DNA of 6,661 nt from Myxococcota bacterium (lineage in GTDB: Bacteria; Myxococcota_A; Polyangia; HGW-17), in contig JAHJLU010000033.1 in the NCBI GenBank assembly GCA_018821745.1, positions 1-6,661 of the forward strand. Reading direction: 5' to 3'. Of the stretch, positions 1 through 6,263 are shown one piece after another. Made by a program: the position numbers and the translations under genes. Under the pieces are notes generated by a model. That model was given only the letters and a program-made list of their open reading frames with translations, ran no database searches and was not told the origin of the DNA. Position 1 is the stretch's first letter, and each line of letters starts with the position of its first letter.

Positions 1-1
1 C

Positions 2-1840
2 TACTCCGAGTTTATCATTGCCAATGCCAATGAGAAGAACACGCGCGCCGCTGGCAGCATCAGGCTCGACCTCGCATTGCCACATAATATTCAACTGTTT
101 GCCACCTTCCTCTCCTCGAGCAATGTGAATGAGAGGGATTACGGTGGTCCCAGTGCGGAGCCGCAGACCCAGATGGCCCTGGGTGATGTTATCTTCGGGG
201 CCAAGTATGCCCATGTCGTGACGCCTTACTTGAATATCGGTGGAATGGCTTTCACCCGCTTCTTCTCTGGTGTGGGAGAGGTGGGGCCTGATTTGGGCGC
301 CACGGCGGTGGGCGGTCGCCTCCTCGTGACCCTTGATGGACGGCACTTTCTCCCTGGGAAAAGGGCGGGCTTCCTTGTTCACCTGAACCTGGGTTATGTC
401 TATGATAACTCCATGAGTCTCATGGGTGACGCGCCAAACGCGGCAGACTGGCCTGATACGCTGCAGCCTTTTTACCAGCATCTTGTCAAACAGTTTGCCC
501 TGGGTCTCTCTCGCAGCAGGGCGGAAATCGCTCTTGGTGTAGAAGTGCCCATTCGTCTGGGCAAGGGGCTCCTGGCGCCTATTGTAGAATACGGGTTCAA
601 ATATTTCACCGATGACGCCGACAAGGATCTGCTCTCCTGGCACGAAAATGATCGGGTGCTCATTTCTGGCGGTGTCAGCCCTGATCACGCCATGGCCCAT
701 AACATGATCCTTGGACTGCGGTATCATTTCAACCGTCAGTTCTCCATGGACGTTGGTGTTGACATAGCCCTCGGCTATCCGGGATATGCAATCTCCCCGT
801 CGCTGCCGGTTTACAATGTCTTTGCATCCCTCAATTATCGTGGAGCCGCGGGGGCAACCGGTGATTGTACTCCCAAGACCATAACCATCATCAAAAAGGA
901 AGTCCAATACGTCGAAAAGTCAAAACCGGCGCCCTTGACAGGATTCGTCGTGGGGAAGGTTGTTGACGAAAAAGGCTCTCCCATTTCCGGGGCAGTGGTC
1001 TCCTACCCGGGGACCGGCAAATCTGATCAGGCAACCGATGAGCTGGGCGGCTTTACCTCCTACCAGCTCAAACCGGGGAGTCACCTCATCCGGATAAGTC
1101 ACCCCAAGTACAATATAGGCGACAAAAAAGTGGACATCACGGCCTCCGAAAGTGGGCAAAAAGTCACTATTAGTCTCAAGTCCAAGGTGGCGGCCCTCTG
1201 CCCGGTTGTTGTGGCGATTCAGGACGGGAAAAACAAGCCCATGTCCGGGAATGTGCGCATCCTTGGCAAAACCATGGCCGGCGCCGAGCTCTCCAAGGAG
1301 CAGTCCGTCGATGATTCCGGCAAGGGCTCTCTCTCACTGCCCCCCGGAGCTTATCAACTGGTTATCACCAAACAAAAGTATCTGGCCCGGCAGCAGACTA
1401 TTACGCTCCCCACCTGCACCGACACCCGCGTCGAAGTGATGCTAAAACGCAAGCCTGCGCGGAGCGCCGTCCATCTCAATAAAAAGAAAAAGCGCATCAC
1501 CATCACGAAGAAAGTCCACTTCAAATACAACAAAGCGACTCTGCTCAAGGCGTCCAATACGCTCCTCGACGAGGTCGCCTCGTTGCTCATCGAGCATCCC
1601 GAAGTGTTGCTGGTGAGAGTTGAGGGCCACACGGACAACCGCGGGAACCCCAAATACAATATGAAGCTCTCCCAGCAGCGTGCTGAGGCGGTGCGTAATT
1701 ATCTCATCGCCCAGGGGGTGAAGCCCGAGCGACTCGAAGCAAAAGGGTATGGCAGATCTCGTCCCAGGTATGCTAATATCTCTGAAAGATTCCGGCGGAA
1801 GAACCGCCGGGTTGAATTCACAATTTTGAAGCAGAAATAG
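2..1840 (+). CDS. Outer-membrane beta-barrel protein with C-terminal OmpA peptidoglycan-binding domain (5' partial)
   Basis: The frame is open from base 2, so the start lies upstream of the window; the TTG at 77 is an ordinary Leu codon. 612 residues are visible. Residues about 1-280 alternate polar and aromatic/hydrophobic residues with Gly turns, as in an outer-membrane beta-barrel, ending near NVFASLNYRG. A linker leads to two small beta-sandwich-like domains (about 314-398 and 399-485). The first has the GKVVDEKGSPISGAVV pattern of carboxypeptidase-regulatory-like domains. Residues about 495-612 form an OmpA domain with the VEGHTDNRG motif. Asp545 and Arg560 are spaced 15 apart, like the diaminopimelate-binding Asp/Arg pair of OmpA. 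The end carries the family's NRRVEF signature. Inferred role: anchoring the outer membrane to peptidoglycan, with the barrel as pore or scaffold. The OmpA call is firm and the barrel call is from pattern only. Confidence 0.9.
   Translation, partial: YSEFIIANANEKNTRAAGSIRLDLALPHNIQLFATFLSSSNVNERDYGGPSAEPQTQMALGDVIFGAKYAHVVTPYLNIGGMAFTRFFSGVGEVGPDLGATAVGGRLLVTLDGRHFLPGKRAGFLVHLNLGYVYDNSMSLMGDAPNAADWPDTLQPFYQHLVKQFALGLSRSRAEIALGVEVPIRLGKGLLAPIVEYGFKYFTDDADKDLLSWHENDRVLISGGVSPDHAMAHNMILGLRYHFNRQFSMDVGVDIALGYPGYAISPSLPVYNVFASLNYRGAAGATGDCTPKTITIIKKEVQYVEKSKPAPLTGFVVGKVVDEKGSPISGAVVSYPGTGKSDQATDELGGFTSYQLKPGSHLIRISHPKYNIGDKKVDITASESGQKVTISLKSKVAALCPVVVAIQDGKNKPMSGNVRILGKTMAGAELSKEQSVDDSGKGSLSLPPGAYQLVITKQKYLARQQTITLPTCTDTRVEVMLKRKPARSAVHLNKKKKRITITKKVHFKYNKATLLKASNTLLDEVASLLIEHPEVLLVRVEGHTDNRGNPKYNMKLSQQRAEAVRNYLIAQGVKPERLEAKGYGRSRPRYANISERFRRKNRRVEFTILKQK
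1792..1810 (+). repeat. Perfect inverted repeat at the 3' end of the OmpA-domain gene
   Basis: CCGGCGG and CCGCCGG (7 bp, GC only) flank a 5-nt AAGAA loop, 30 bp before the stop codon. The repeat lies in the codons for the conserved RRKNRR stretch of the OmpA domain, so coding constraint may explain it. No T-run follows, so it is not a standard terminator. It could still stabilise the 3' end of the mRNA. Confidence 0.4.
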
Positions 1841-1908
1841 GGTAAGATTCTGTTGAATAAGCCGTTTGTGCCCATTCCCCTTGCGTTGATCTCATTTTTC
1901 CTGCATGA

Positions 1909-1951
1909 CTGGGGGAAGATCTGCGCTCCGGATGGAACCGGATTTCCCCAG
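1909..1951 (+). other. Predicted RNA hairpin in the 175-nt gap before the membrane-protein gene
   Basis: CTGGGGGAA (1909-1917) pairs with TTTCCCCAG (1943-1951) as 9 bp with one G-T wobble. Inside it, TCCGG (1927-1931) pairs with CCGGA (1938-1942) around a 6-nt loop, stacking directly on the 3' arm and leaving a 9-nt bulge on the 5' side. No T-run follows, so it is not a typical intrinsic terminator. It ends 64 nt before the next start codon and could be a leader structure or a processing site. I recognise no known riboswitch class. The rest of 1841-2015 shows no convincing promoter. Confidence 0.4.
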
Positions 1952-2004
1952 GTGGGCGCGTTCATAGTTTCAGGTAATAACCCAACAGGTGTTTTGCAAT
2001 AAGA

Positions 2005-2010
2005 AAGGAG
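2005..2010 (+). promoter_or_regulatory. Ribosome binding site fixing the start at 2016
   Basis: AAGGAG sits 5 nt before the ATG at 2016. This decides the start over the in-frame GTG at 1989, which lies upstream of this site and has no Shine-Dalgarno of its own. Confidence 0.85.
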
Positions 2011-2015
2011 AACCC

Positions 2016-2384
2016 ATGGGTACAAAAAATAAAACGAATATGGCAGCAGCAGTGGTGGTGCTTGCCACAATTTTTTCTCTTGCTGCGATTCTCATCGTCT
2101 CCATCAGTTTTGATGGTCCGGGGTTTGGAAAGCTTTGGCCCGTGATTCCGCTGGCGCTCTTTGGCTCCCTTGCCCTTGTGTCATTTGCCGATAAATACCA
2201 CAACGTGAACGCACCGTGGGCCATGATGGCAGCCTCCTTCTTTCTTTTCTGGCTGTTGTCCAAGACCCAAGTGATGCCCTTTAGAAAATCGTGGCCCTTC
2301 CTCGTGCTCATCCTGGGCGTCCTTATTGCGATTGCTGTGTTAATGATGAAAAACCGGGATAAGGGACCAAAAGGAGATAAATAA
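2016..2384 (+). CDS. Small four-helix integral membrane protein, function unknown
   Basis: 122 residues from the ATG with the strong AAGGAG site. Four hydrophobic segments are visible, at about residues 10-31, 39-58, 67-84 and 91-111. They are separated by short loops, with a basic N-terminus (KNKTN) and a charged C-terminus (KNRDKGPKGDK). There is no signal-peptide cleavage pattern and no catalytic motif that I can see. By the positive-inside rule both termini are probably cytoplasmic. The stop codon shares one base with the next ATG (TAATG), so the two genes are translationally coupled and probably act together. Followed by the helical protein and the SPFH gene, it may be the membrane partner of that scaffold. 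I do not recognise the family, and the function is inferred only from context. Confidence 0.8.
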   Translation: MGTKNKTNMAAAVVVLATIFSLAAILIVSISFDGPGFGKLWPVIPLALFGSLALVSFADKYHNVNAPWAMMAASFFLFWLLSKTQVMPFRKSWPFLVLILGVLIAIAVLMMKNRDKGPKGDK

Positions 2385-2872
2385 TGGCGATTCTCGATTA
2401 TATCATTCCTGGATACAAAGGGTATAGAGAGCGTACGGAGAGCCGCGGCACAGACCGCGCTTTTCGCGAATATATGGGCTCAAAGATGAAAGAGGTCCAT
2501 GATCGCCTCGAGAGGGTGAAGTTTAATATCACCAGCGATCTGAGTAAAATCGCTCTTCTCAACGATGCTGAGCAGGCGACTATGCTGCTCACCAAGGTAC
2601 GAGATCGTCTCCGATGGTCAAATCAGGGGTTCGCAGGCAATCTGACAGGGAGTGGTCAGGAAACCGATGCTATCCGCGCCATTGAACAGTTTGACCAGAG
2701 CCTGGAGGATCATCGTCAGACCGTTGATTCGGCCATGGGGAATATTGAGCAGCAGTTTGCATCGGGCGCCGACCTTAAGCCCCACTTCTTTGCGCTTACT
2801 GCGGCACTTCGTACCATGGATTCACACCTCAACGAGCGTGAATCGCTGCTGAGAAGGACCATCCCCAATTAG
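2384..2872 (+). CDS. All-helical cytoplasmic protein with N-terminal PGYKGY motif, SPFH-neighbourhood type
   Basis: 162 residues. The ATG overlaps the upstream stop by one base and has AAGGAG (2371-2376) 7 nt ahead. There is no signal peptide and no membrane segment. After a short hydrophobic start with IIPGYKGYRER (about residues 7-17), the chain is rich in charged helix-forming residues. It reads as several amphipathic helices, about 18-80 and 95-158, with coiled-coil-like stretches such as DRLERVKFN and EQFDQSLEDHRQTVD. From memory, small proteins opening with a PGYKGY-like motif occur in other bacteria near SPFH or membrane-stress genes; this was not checked by search. Inferred role: a peripheral adaptor between the four-helix membrane protein and the SPFH scaffold. 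No enzymatic residues are evident. The coding call is firm and the role is speculative. Confidence 0.8.
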   Translation: MAILDYIIPGYKGYRERTESRGTDRAFREYMGSKMKEVHDRLERVKFNITSDLSKIALLNDAEQATMLLTKVRDRLRWSNQGFAGNLTGSGQETDAIRAIEQFDQSLEDHRQTVDSAMGNIEQQFASGADLKPHFFALTAALRTMDSHLNERESLLRRTIPN

Positions 2873-2884
2873 TTGGGGGCTTTG
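2863..2884 (+). terminator. Weak terminator-like hairpin at the end of the helical-protein gene
   Basis: CCCCAA (2863-2868) and TTGGGG (2873-2878) form a 6-bp stem around TTAG, with the TAG stop codon in the loop. The following tract, GCTTTGTG, is only slightly T-rich, so termination would be partial at best. Its place just before a promoter-like sequence suggests partial separation of the two downstream units. Confidence 0.3.
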
Positions 2885-2897
2885 TGTGGAAAATTGG

Positions 2898-2927
2898 ATG
2901 ACACGAAGCGATGAACTAAGGTATATT
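2898..2927 (+). promoter_or_regulatory. Candidate sigma70-type promoter for the SPFH gene
   Basis: A -35-like ATGACA (2898-2903, 5 of 6 to TTGACA) and a -10-like TATATT (2922-2927, 5 of 6 to TATAAT) are separated by 18 nt. A start of transcription near 2934 would leave a leader of roughly 40 nt before the ATG at 2972. The organism's own consensus is unknown, so this rests on the general bacterial pattern. Confidence 0.4.
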
Positions 2928-2960
2928 TCTTTTCACGAAACGAACTTTGGCTCCTTCCCC

Positions 2961-2966
2961 GGAGGA
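2961..2966 (+). promoter_or_regulatory. Strong ribosome binding site for the SPFH gene
   Basis: GGAGGA lies 5 nt before the ATG at 2972, near-ideal strength and spacing. It supports this start and suggests high expression. Confidence 0.85.
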
Positions 2967-2971
2967 ATATT

Positions 2972-4360
2972 ATGGCATTAATTGATGTATTAGAATTTCA
3001 GGATCAGACAAGAGAGGTTATCGCCAAGCGGTTGCCTGAAGATTTAAACGCAGATATTAAAATGGGCTGCCAGCTCATCGTTCGCGAAGCCCAGGTGGCA
3101 ATTTTCTACCGTGGCGGTCAGGCACTGGATACGTTTCCTCCTGGTCGACATACCCTGACCACGGCTAACCTTCCTCTTTTGAGCAAGATTATCAACCTTC
3201 CCTTTGGTGGTCAGACCCCCTTCAAGGCTGAAGTTGTCTTTGTGGACACCGGCCTCATTGATGACCAGAAATGGGGAACGAAAGAGCCCATCTCTTTCCG
3301 TGATTCAGTCCTTAAGGTGGTAAGGCTTCGTTCCTTCGGCACCATGACATACAAAGTGGTTGATCCCACGCTTTTTACCAATAAGCGTTTGAAGTCATCT
3401 GCAAAGTATATGGCCAAAGATCTCGCCAACTGGGCCCGGGATTCCATTGTTCAGCGCATGACCGATGTCCTCGGCGAGGTGATGAAATCTATTTTTGATC
3501 TGCCTGCTCTCTACGACGAGATCGTTGTAGCCTGTAAGGCGAGACTCGCCGAAGATTTTGCAAAGAACGGTCTGGAACTCGAAGACCTCCGCATCAGCGC
3601 CATCTCTCCTCCCAAGGAAGTTCAGGAGAAGATTGATGAGCGAAGCGGTCTGGGCCTTTTCGAGGACTCCATGCCCGCTTTCCAGCAATATCAAATGGGA
3701 TATGCCATGCGTGATGCTGCTCAGAACACCGGTGGTGTCGCGGGTCAGGGCATGGGCATGGGCATGGGACTTGGCATGGGTTTCATGATGCCCGGCATGA
3801 TGGCACAGGGTATGGCGCCCGGAATGGGTCAGGGCCAAATGGGTCAGGGCCAAATGCCTCCCGGTGGAATGCCTCCCCAGGGCCAGTATCCTCAAGGGCA
3901 GTACCCTCCCCAGGGCCAGTATCCTCAAGGACAGTACCCTCCCCAGGGTCAGTATCCCCCCCAGGGTCAGTATCCTCCTCCCGGTCAGTATCCCCAGGGC
4001 CAGTATTCTCCCCAGGGCAGTCCTCCTCCACAGCAGATGGCTCCGGGACAGGGTGCTGCCATGGCTGCCGGTGCTGCTGCAGGAGCCGCAGCACCCCAGG
4101 CGCAGTGTGGCAAATGCAATTATCCCATGGGTCCCGGGCTTAAATTCTGCCCGAACTGTGGATCTCAGCAGGAAGAAAAAGGCACCGTCCCCTGTGTGAA
4201 ATGTGGTCAGGCTCTCCAGAACGGCGCGCGATTCTGTCCCCACTGTGGCAGCTCCCAGGAAGTGGTCGCACAGGCTCCACCCAACTGCGTCAAGTGTCAG
4301 CAGGAACTCTCGGTGGGCGCGCGATTCTGCCCCTTCTGCGGCAGTCCGCAACCGGCCTGA
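2972..4360 (+). CDS. SPFH (band-7-like, YdjI/'virion core' type) protein with repeat tract and three zinc ribbons
   Basis: 462 residues. Residues 1 to about 240 match the YdjI/'virion core'-type SPFH family: an N-terminal IDVLEFQD segment, MGCQLIVREAQVAIFYRGG, a FPPGRHTL turn, then an alpha/beta region ending in AISPPKEVQEKIDER. No transmembrane segment is visible, so membrane contact is probably peripheral or through partners. Residues about 255-295 are Gly/Met-rich, 296-358 are PPQGQY-type repeats, and 361-377 are Ala/Gly-rich; all look disordered. Three CxxC...CxxC zinc ribbons follow (Cys379/382/393/396, 408/411/422/425, 439/442/453/456). SPFH proteins oligomerise on membranes as scaffolds. 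In B. subtilis, YdjI links PspA to the membrane. An envelope-stress or membrane-domain scaffold is therefore the inference. The gene has its own strong ribosome site and a possible promoter, and is followed 41 nt later by the PilZ-like gene. Confidence 0.88.
   Translation: MALIDVLEFQDQTREVIAKRLPEDLNADIKMGCQLIVREAQVAIFYRGGQALDTFPPGRHTLTTANLPLLSKIINLPFGGQTPFKAEVVFVDTGLIDDQKWGTKEPISFRDSVLKVVRLRSFGTMTYKVVDPTLFTNKRLKSSAKYMAKDLANWARDSIVQRMTDVLGEVMKSIFDLPALYDEIVVACKARLAEDFAKNGLELEDLRISAISPPKEVQEKIDERSGLGLFEDSMPAFQQYQMGYAMRDAAQNTGGVAGQGMGMGMGLGMGFMMPGMMAQGMAPGMGQGQMGQGQMPPGGMPPQGQYPQGQYPPQGQYPQGQYPPQGQYPPQGQYPPPGQYPQGQYSPQGSPPPQQMAPGQGAAMAAGAAAGAAAPQAQCGKCNYPMGPGLKFCPNCGSQQEEKGTVPCVKCGQALQNGARFCPHCGSSQEVVAQAPPNCVKCQQELSVGARFCPFCGSPQPA
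3824..3853 (+). repeat. Two exact 15-bp tandem copies encoding MGQGQ
   Basis: ATGGGTCAGGGCCAA occurs twice in a row (3824-3838 and 3839-3853) in the Met/Gly-rich part of the SPFH protein. The exact match at DNA level points to a recent duplication. Just upstream, near 3748-3780, repeated CATGGG units encode a GMGMGMG run. Confidence 0.85.
3872..4021 (+). repeat. Coding tandem repeats of PPQGQY/PQGQY
   Basis: Two 33-bp units (3872-3904 and 3905-3937) encode PPQGQYPQGQY and differ at one base. They are followed by three 18-bp units ending at 3991 (PPQGQY, PPQGQY, PPPGQY), a 15-bp PQGQY unit and a degenerate SPQGS end. All unit lengths are multiples of three, so copy changes keep the frame. The tract is a low-complexity linker with Tyr at 5-6 residue spacing, between the SPFH domain and the zinc ribbons. 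Confidence 0.9.
4106..4339 (+). repeat. Three tandem zinc-ribbon modules
   Basis: Three CxxC-10-CxxC modules at 29- and 31-residue spacing make up the C-terminus of the SPFH protein. The second and third share an exact 14-bp block, GGCGCGCGATTCTG (4223-4236 and 4316-4329), 93 bp apart. The first module has AAATTCTG there and is more diverged. This suggests that the second and third arose by a later duplication. All twelve cysteines are intact, so each can bind one zinc ion. Confidence 0.85.
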
Positions 4361-4401
4361 TGGCGGAACAATCAACCAACCTTCAACCTTCGGAGTGAAA
4401 A

Positions 4402-5370
4402 ATGTCTTCTTCTCCAATGCCCAAGGCAACTGTTATCTACGGTGGTTTTCCTATTGCCGAAAAGCTCGACGTAATCGAACTCTCCAATCTCTCCGTGACC
4501 ATCAACTTCGAAGAACCCCTTCCTGTGGCGACCGATGTTACGGTCTCTCTGGAACTGGGTGATACCCGGGTCCGTGGCACAGGACGTGTCTCAAAGGTAA
4601 AAGAGATGGAGAGCAAGACCGACACAGGTCACATGGTTGTTCTATGGGAAACCATTGATGCCGAGGAGTTGACAGCACTGGGTGATGTTAAAATTCTTGA
4701 GACTCCGGTCGAGAAGAAGCCCAAAAAGAAGCCCGCGGCCAAGGTTGAGCCAACGCCTGAGCCTCCCCAGACCCCCATCAGCGATTCTGAAGTTGATCCA
4801 CCAGAGGTCAGTGAGGCCCAGGAGCAAAGTGAGCCTGTCGATGCAGAGGAAATGCCTGCGGAAGAAGATTCTGCCGACATTGACGCTGCCGCTTCCACCG
4901 GGGATGAATCCCTGGTTGACAGTGAACCAGAGGCGTCCAGTGAATCCATTGAAGACGAAGAGATGTCTGAACCGCCTGTGGATTCATCAGAGCCCGATGA
5001 AATTGAAGTGCCGCCAGTGGCAGAAGAACTACCCGCTGCCCAGAACGATGAAGAGCTGCCTTCAGACGACTCCGCCGATGAAACAGAACCGGCAGAGAAC
5101 GCGTCGCAGCCCGATGACCCTGAAGATGAATCGTCCGACCCTTCTATGGAAGAATCGGACGCCAATTCTGAGGATGATGATTCCGAAGAGACGCCGGCAT
5201 CCGAGCTCGAGCTCACCTCCGAAACCTCTGACGCTCCCAAGAAGCGCCAAAAGAAAAAGAAAGATGAGGCGAGCGAGAGTAACGCCGATTCGGATGATGG
5301 GCAGAGTGCAGACGGCCAGGAGAAGAAGAAGAAACGACGCAAAAAGAAGAGTTCAAAGAAGGAAGAGTGA
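4402..5370 (+). CDS. PilZ-like N-terminal domain with long acidic and lysine-rich disordered tail
   Basis: 322 residues; GGAG (4392-4395) lies 6 nt before the ATG. Residues about 8-95 look like a small beta-barrel. The run LSNLSVTINFEEPLPVATDV, then SLELGDTRVRGTGRVSKV and HMVVLWETID, follows the strand pattern of PilZ domains. However, the c-di-GMP-binding RxxxR and the DxSxxG motif are absent, so it would not be expected to bind c-di-GMP in the classical way. Residues about 115-278 are almost purely Glu/Asp/Ser/Pro/Ala with no predicted fold. The tail carries two strongly basic clusters (279-287 and 308-320), with a third at 105-114 next to the folded domain. Such a charge-segregated chain could contact nucleic acid, membrane or itself. 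It lies 41 nt after the SPFH gene and overlaps the next gene by 4 nt, suggesting one operon. The PilZ assignment is tentative. Confidence 0.75.
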   Translation: MSSSPMPKATVIYGGFPIAEKLDVIELSNLSVTINFEEPLPVATDVTVSLELGDTRVRGTGRVSKVKEMESKTDTGHMVVLWETIDAEELTALGDVKILETPVEKKPKKKPAAKVEPTPEPPQTPISDSEVDPPEVSEAQEQSEPVDAEEMPAEEDSADIDAAASTGDESLVDSEPEASSESIEDEEMSEPPVDSSEPDEIEVPPVAEELPAAQNDEELPSDDSADETEPAENASQPDDPEDESSDPSMEESDANSEDDDSEETPASELELTSETSDAPKKRQKKKKDEASESNADSDDGQSADGQEKKKKRRKKKSSKKEE

Positions 5371-6263
5371 TTGGGTATCCCACGGGCCGGTTTTGCATGT
5401 GCAGCCCAACCATCTATCTTGTGTACCCCAGCGCCAGGGCAAGGGAGGACCGAGTTGCCAGCGGATACAGACTGCTCTCCTCTCTGACCACGGTACACGT
5501 TGAGCCTCCAGCGGGATCCGTCTCCTACCTCGCCGGAGACGATCATTTTCGGACACAGGCCCTTGTGGCGGCACTTGAAGATCCCTGCTGCAGTTTCATT
5601 ATGGCTGCCCGGGGAGGGTACGGTGTCTCACGCCTTGACCTTGCCAGGATAGCACCCCATCTTGGTCGAAATCCGATCCCCCTCATGGGATTTTCCGATA
5701 TCACCTTCCTGCTCTATTTCTGGTCGGCTCAGGGTGTCCCCGCTTTCCATGGCCCCGTTATGACCCAACTCGCTGACCTCGACGGCCCAAGTCGCCAGAA
5801 GACTCTTCGTCTGCTGCAGACAGGTGAATGGGATATTGACGTTCCCATGGTGCCTGTGGGTGCACCGCAGGCTGAGTCTCTCTGTGGCCCGTTGCACGGT
5901 GGTAATCTCTCCGTCCTCGAGACAATGATAGGGTATCCCTGGTTTCCCGATTTGACGGGGAGCCTCTTTGTTCTGGAAGACATCAACGAACCACCATACA
6001 AGCTGGACAGAATGTTGACCCATCTCCTGAAGACCACCAGCCTCGCAAAGGCCCGGGCGATTATTCTGGGAGATTTTGTTGGCTGCCCGGGTTGGGAGGA
6101 GGTCATTGGTGAGGTGCTAGGCGCCTATCCTCACCTCACCTGCTTTAAAGGATTTCCAGCCGGGCACGGGGAGATAAACCACCCCTTTGCTCTGGGCAGC
6201 CCCTGTACTCTCACACCACATCACAATGGCTGGAGGCTTCGGACCATTGGTGACCAGGCATGA
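5367..6263 (+). CDS. ldcA: LD-carboxypeptidase, peptidase family S66
   Basis: 298 residues from the GTG at 5367, which overlaps the upstream stop as GTGA. The family cleaves the bond between meso-diaminopimelate and the terminal D-Ala of murein tetrapeptides in peptidoglycan recycling. Visible landmarks: VYPS near the N-terminus, YLAGDD (54-59), ARGGYG (81-86), nucleophile Ser110 in MGFSDIT, HGP (128-130), Glu204 in LFVLEDINEPPYKLDRML, and His267 in GHGEINHPFALG. The Ser-Glu-His triad is complete and spaced as in characterised LdcA enzymes. No signal peptide, so probably cytoplasmic. The start is uncertain: AAGGA is only 3 nt from the GTG, and an ATG at 5397 (288 residues) would put the first motif nearer the usual position. 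Coupling favours 5367. The link to envelope genes fits a cell-wall role. Confidence 0.92.
   Translation: MIGYPTGRFCMCSPTIYLVYPSARAREDRVASGYRLLSSLTTVHVEPPAGSVSYLAGDDHFRTQALVAALEDPCCSFIMAARGGYGVSRLDLARIAPHLGRNPIPLMGFSDITFLLYFWSAQGVPAFHGPVMTQLADLDGPSRQKTLRLLQTGEWDIDVPMVPVGAPQAESLCGPLHGGNLSVLETMIGYPWFPDLTGSLFVLEDINEPPYKLDRMLTHLLKTTSLAKARAIILGDFVGCPGWEEVIGEVLGAYPHLTCFKGFPAGHGEINHPFALGSPCTLTPHHNGWRLRTIGDQA

Noticed and set aside
77..79. TTG as start of the OmpA-domain gene
   Set aside because: The frame is open to the window edge and the upstream residues continue the same barrel-like pattern, so the gene is partial.
1792..1815. Hairpin as intrinsic terminator of the OmpA-domain gene
   Set aside because: It is GC-rich and perfect, but lies before the stop codon, has no T-run, and encodes conserved residues.
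1989..2015. GTG at 1989 as start of the membrane-protein gene
   Set aside because: It lies upstream of the AAGGAG site and has no Shine-Dalgarno itself. The ATG at 2016 is ideally placed.
3872..4021. CRISPR-like direct repeats
   Set aside because: The units are contiguous, lack spacers, and are coding in the SPFH frame.
4377..4390. Doubled AACCTTC between the SPFH and PilZ-like genes
   Set aside because: A single 7-bp direct repeat in a 41-nt gap is easily due to chance and has no associated signal.
3395..4429. Long antisense open frame of 344 codons opposite the SPFH gene
   Set aside because: It mirrors the repeat and zinc-ribbon codons, has low-complexity His/Leu/Thr/Arg content and no domain, and the + strand gene is certain.
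4682..5503. Second + strand open frame of 273 codons inside the PilZ-like gene
   Set aside because: It is an Arg/Lys/Pro-rich frame-shifted reading of the acidic tail. It runs across the start of ldcA and has no recognisable domain.
4629..5546. Antisense open frame of 305 codons opposite the PilZ-like gene
   Set aside because: Its Ser-rich product is the reverse complement of GAA/GAT/GAC-rich coding (TTC/TCA/TCT). It has no ribosome site or motif.
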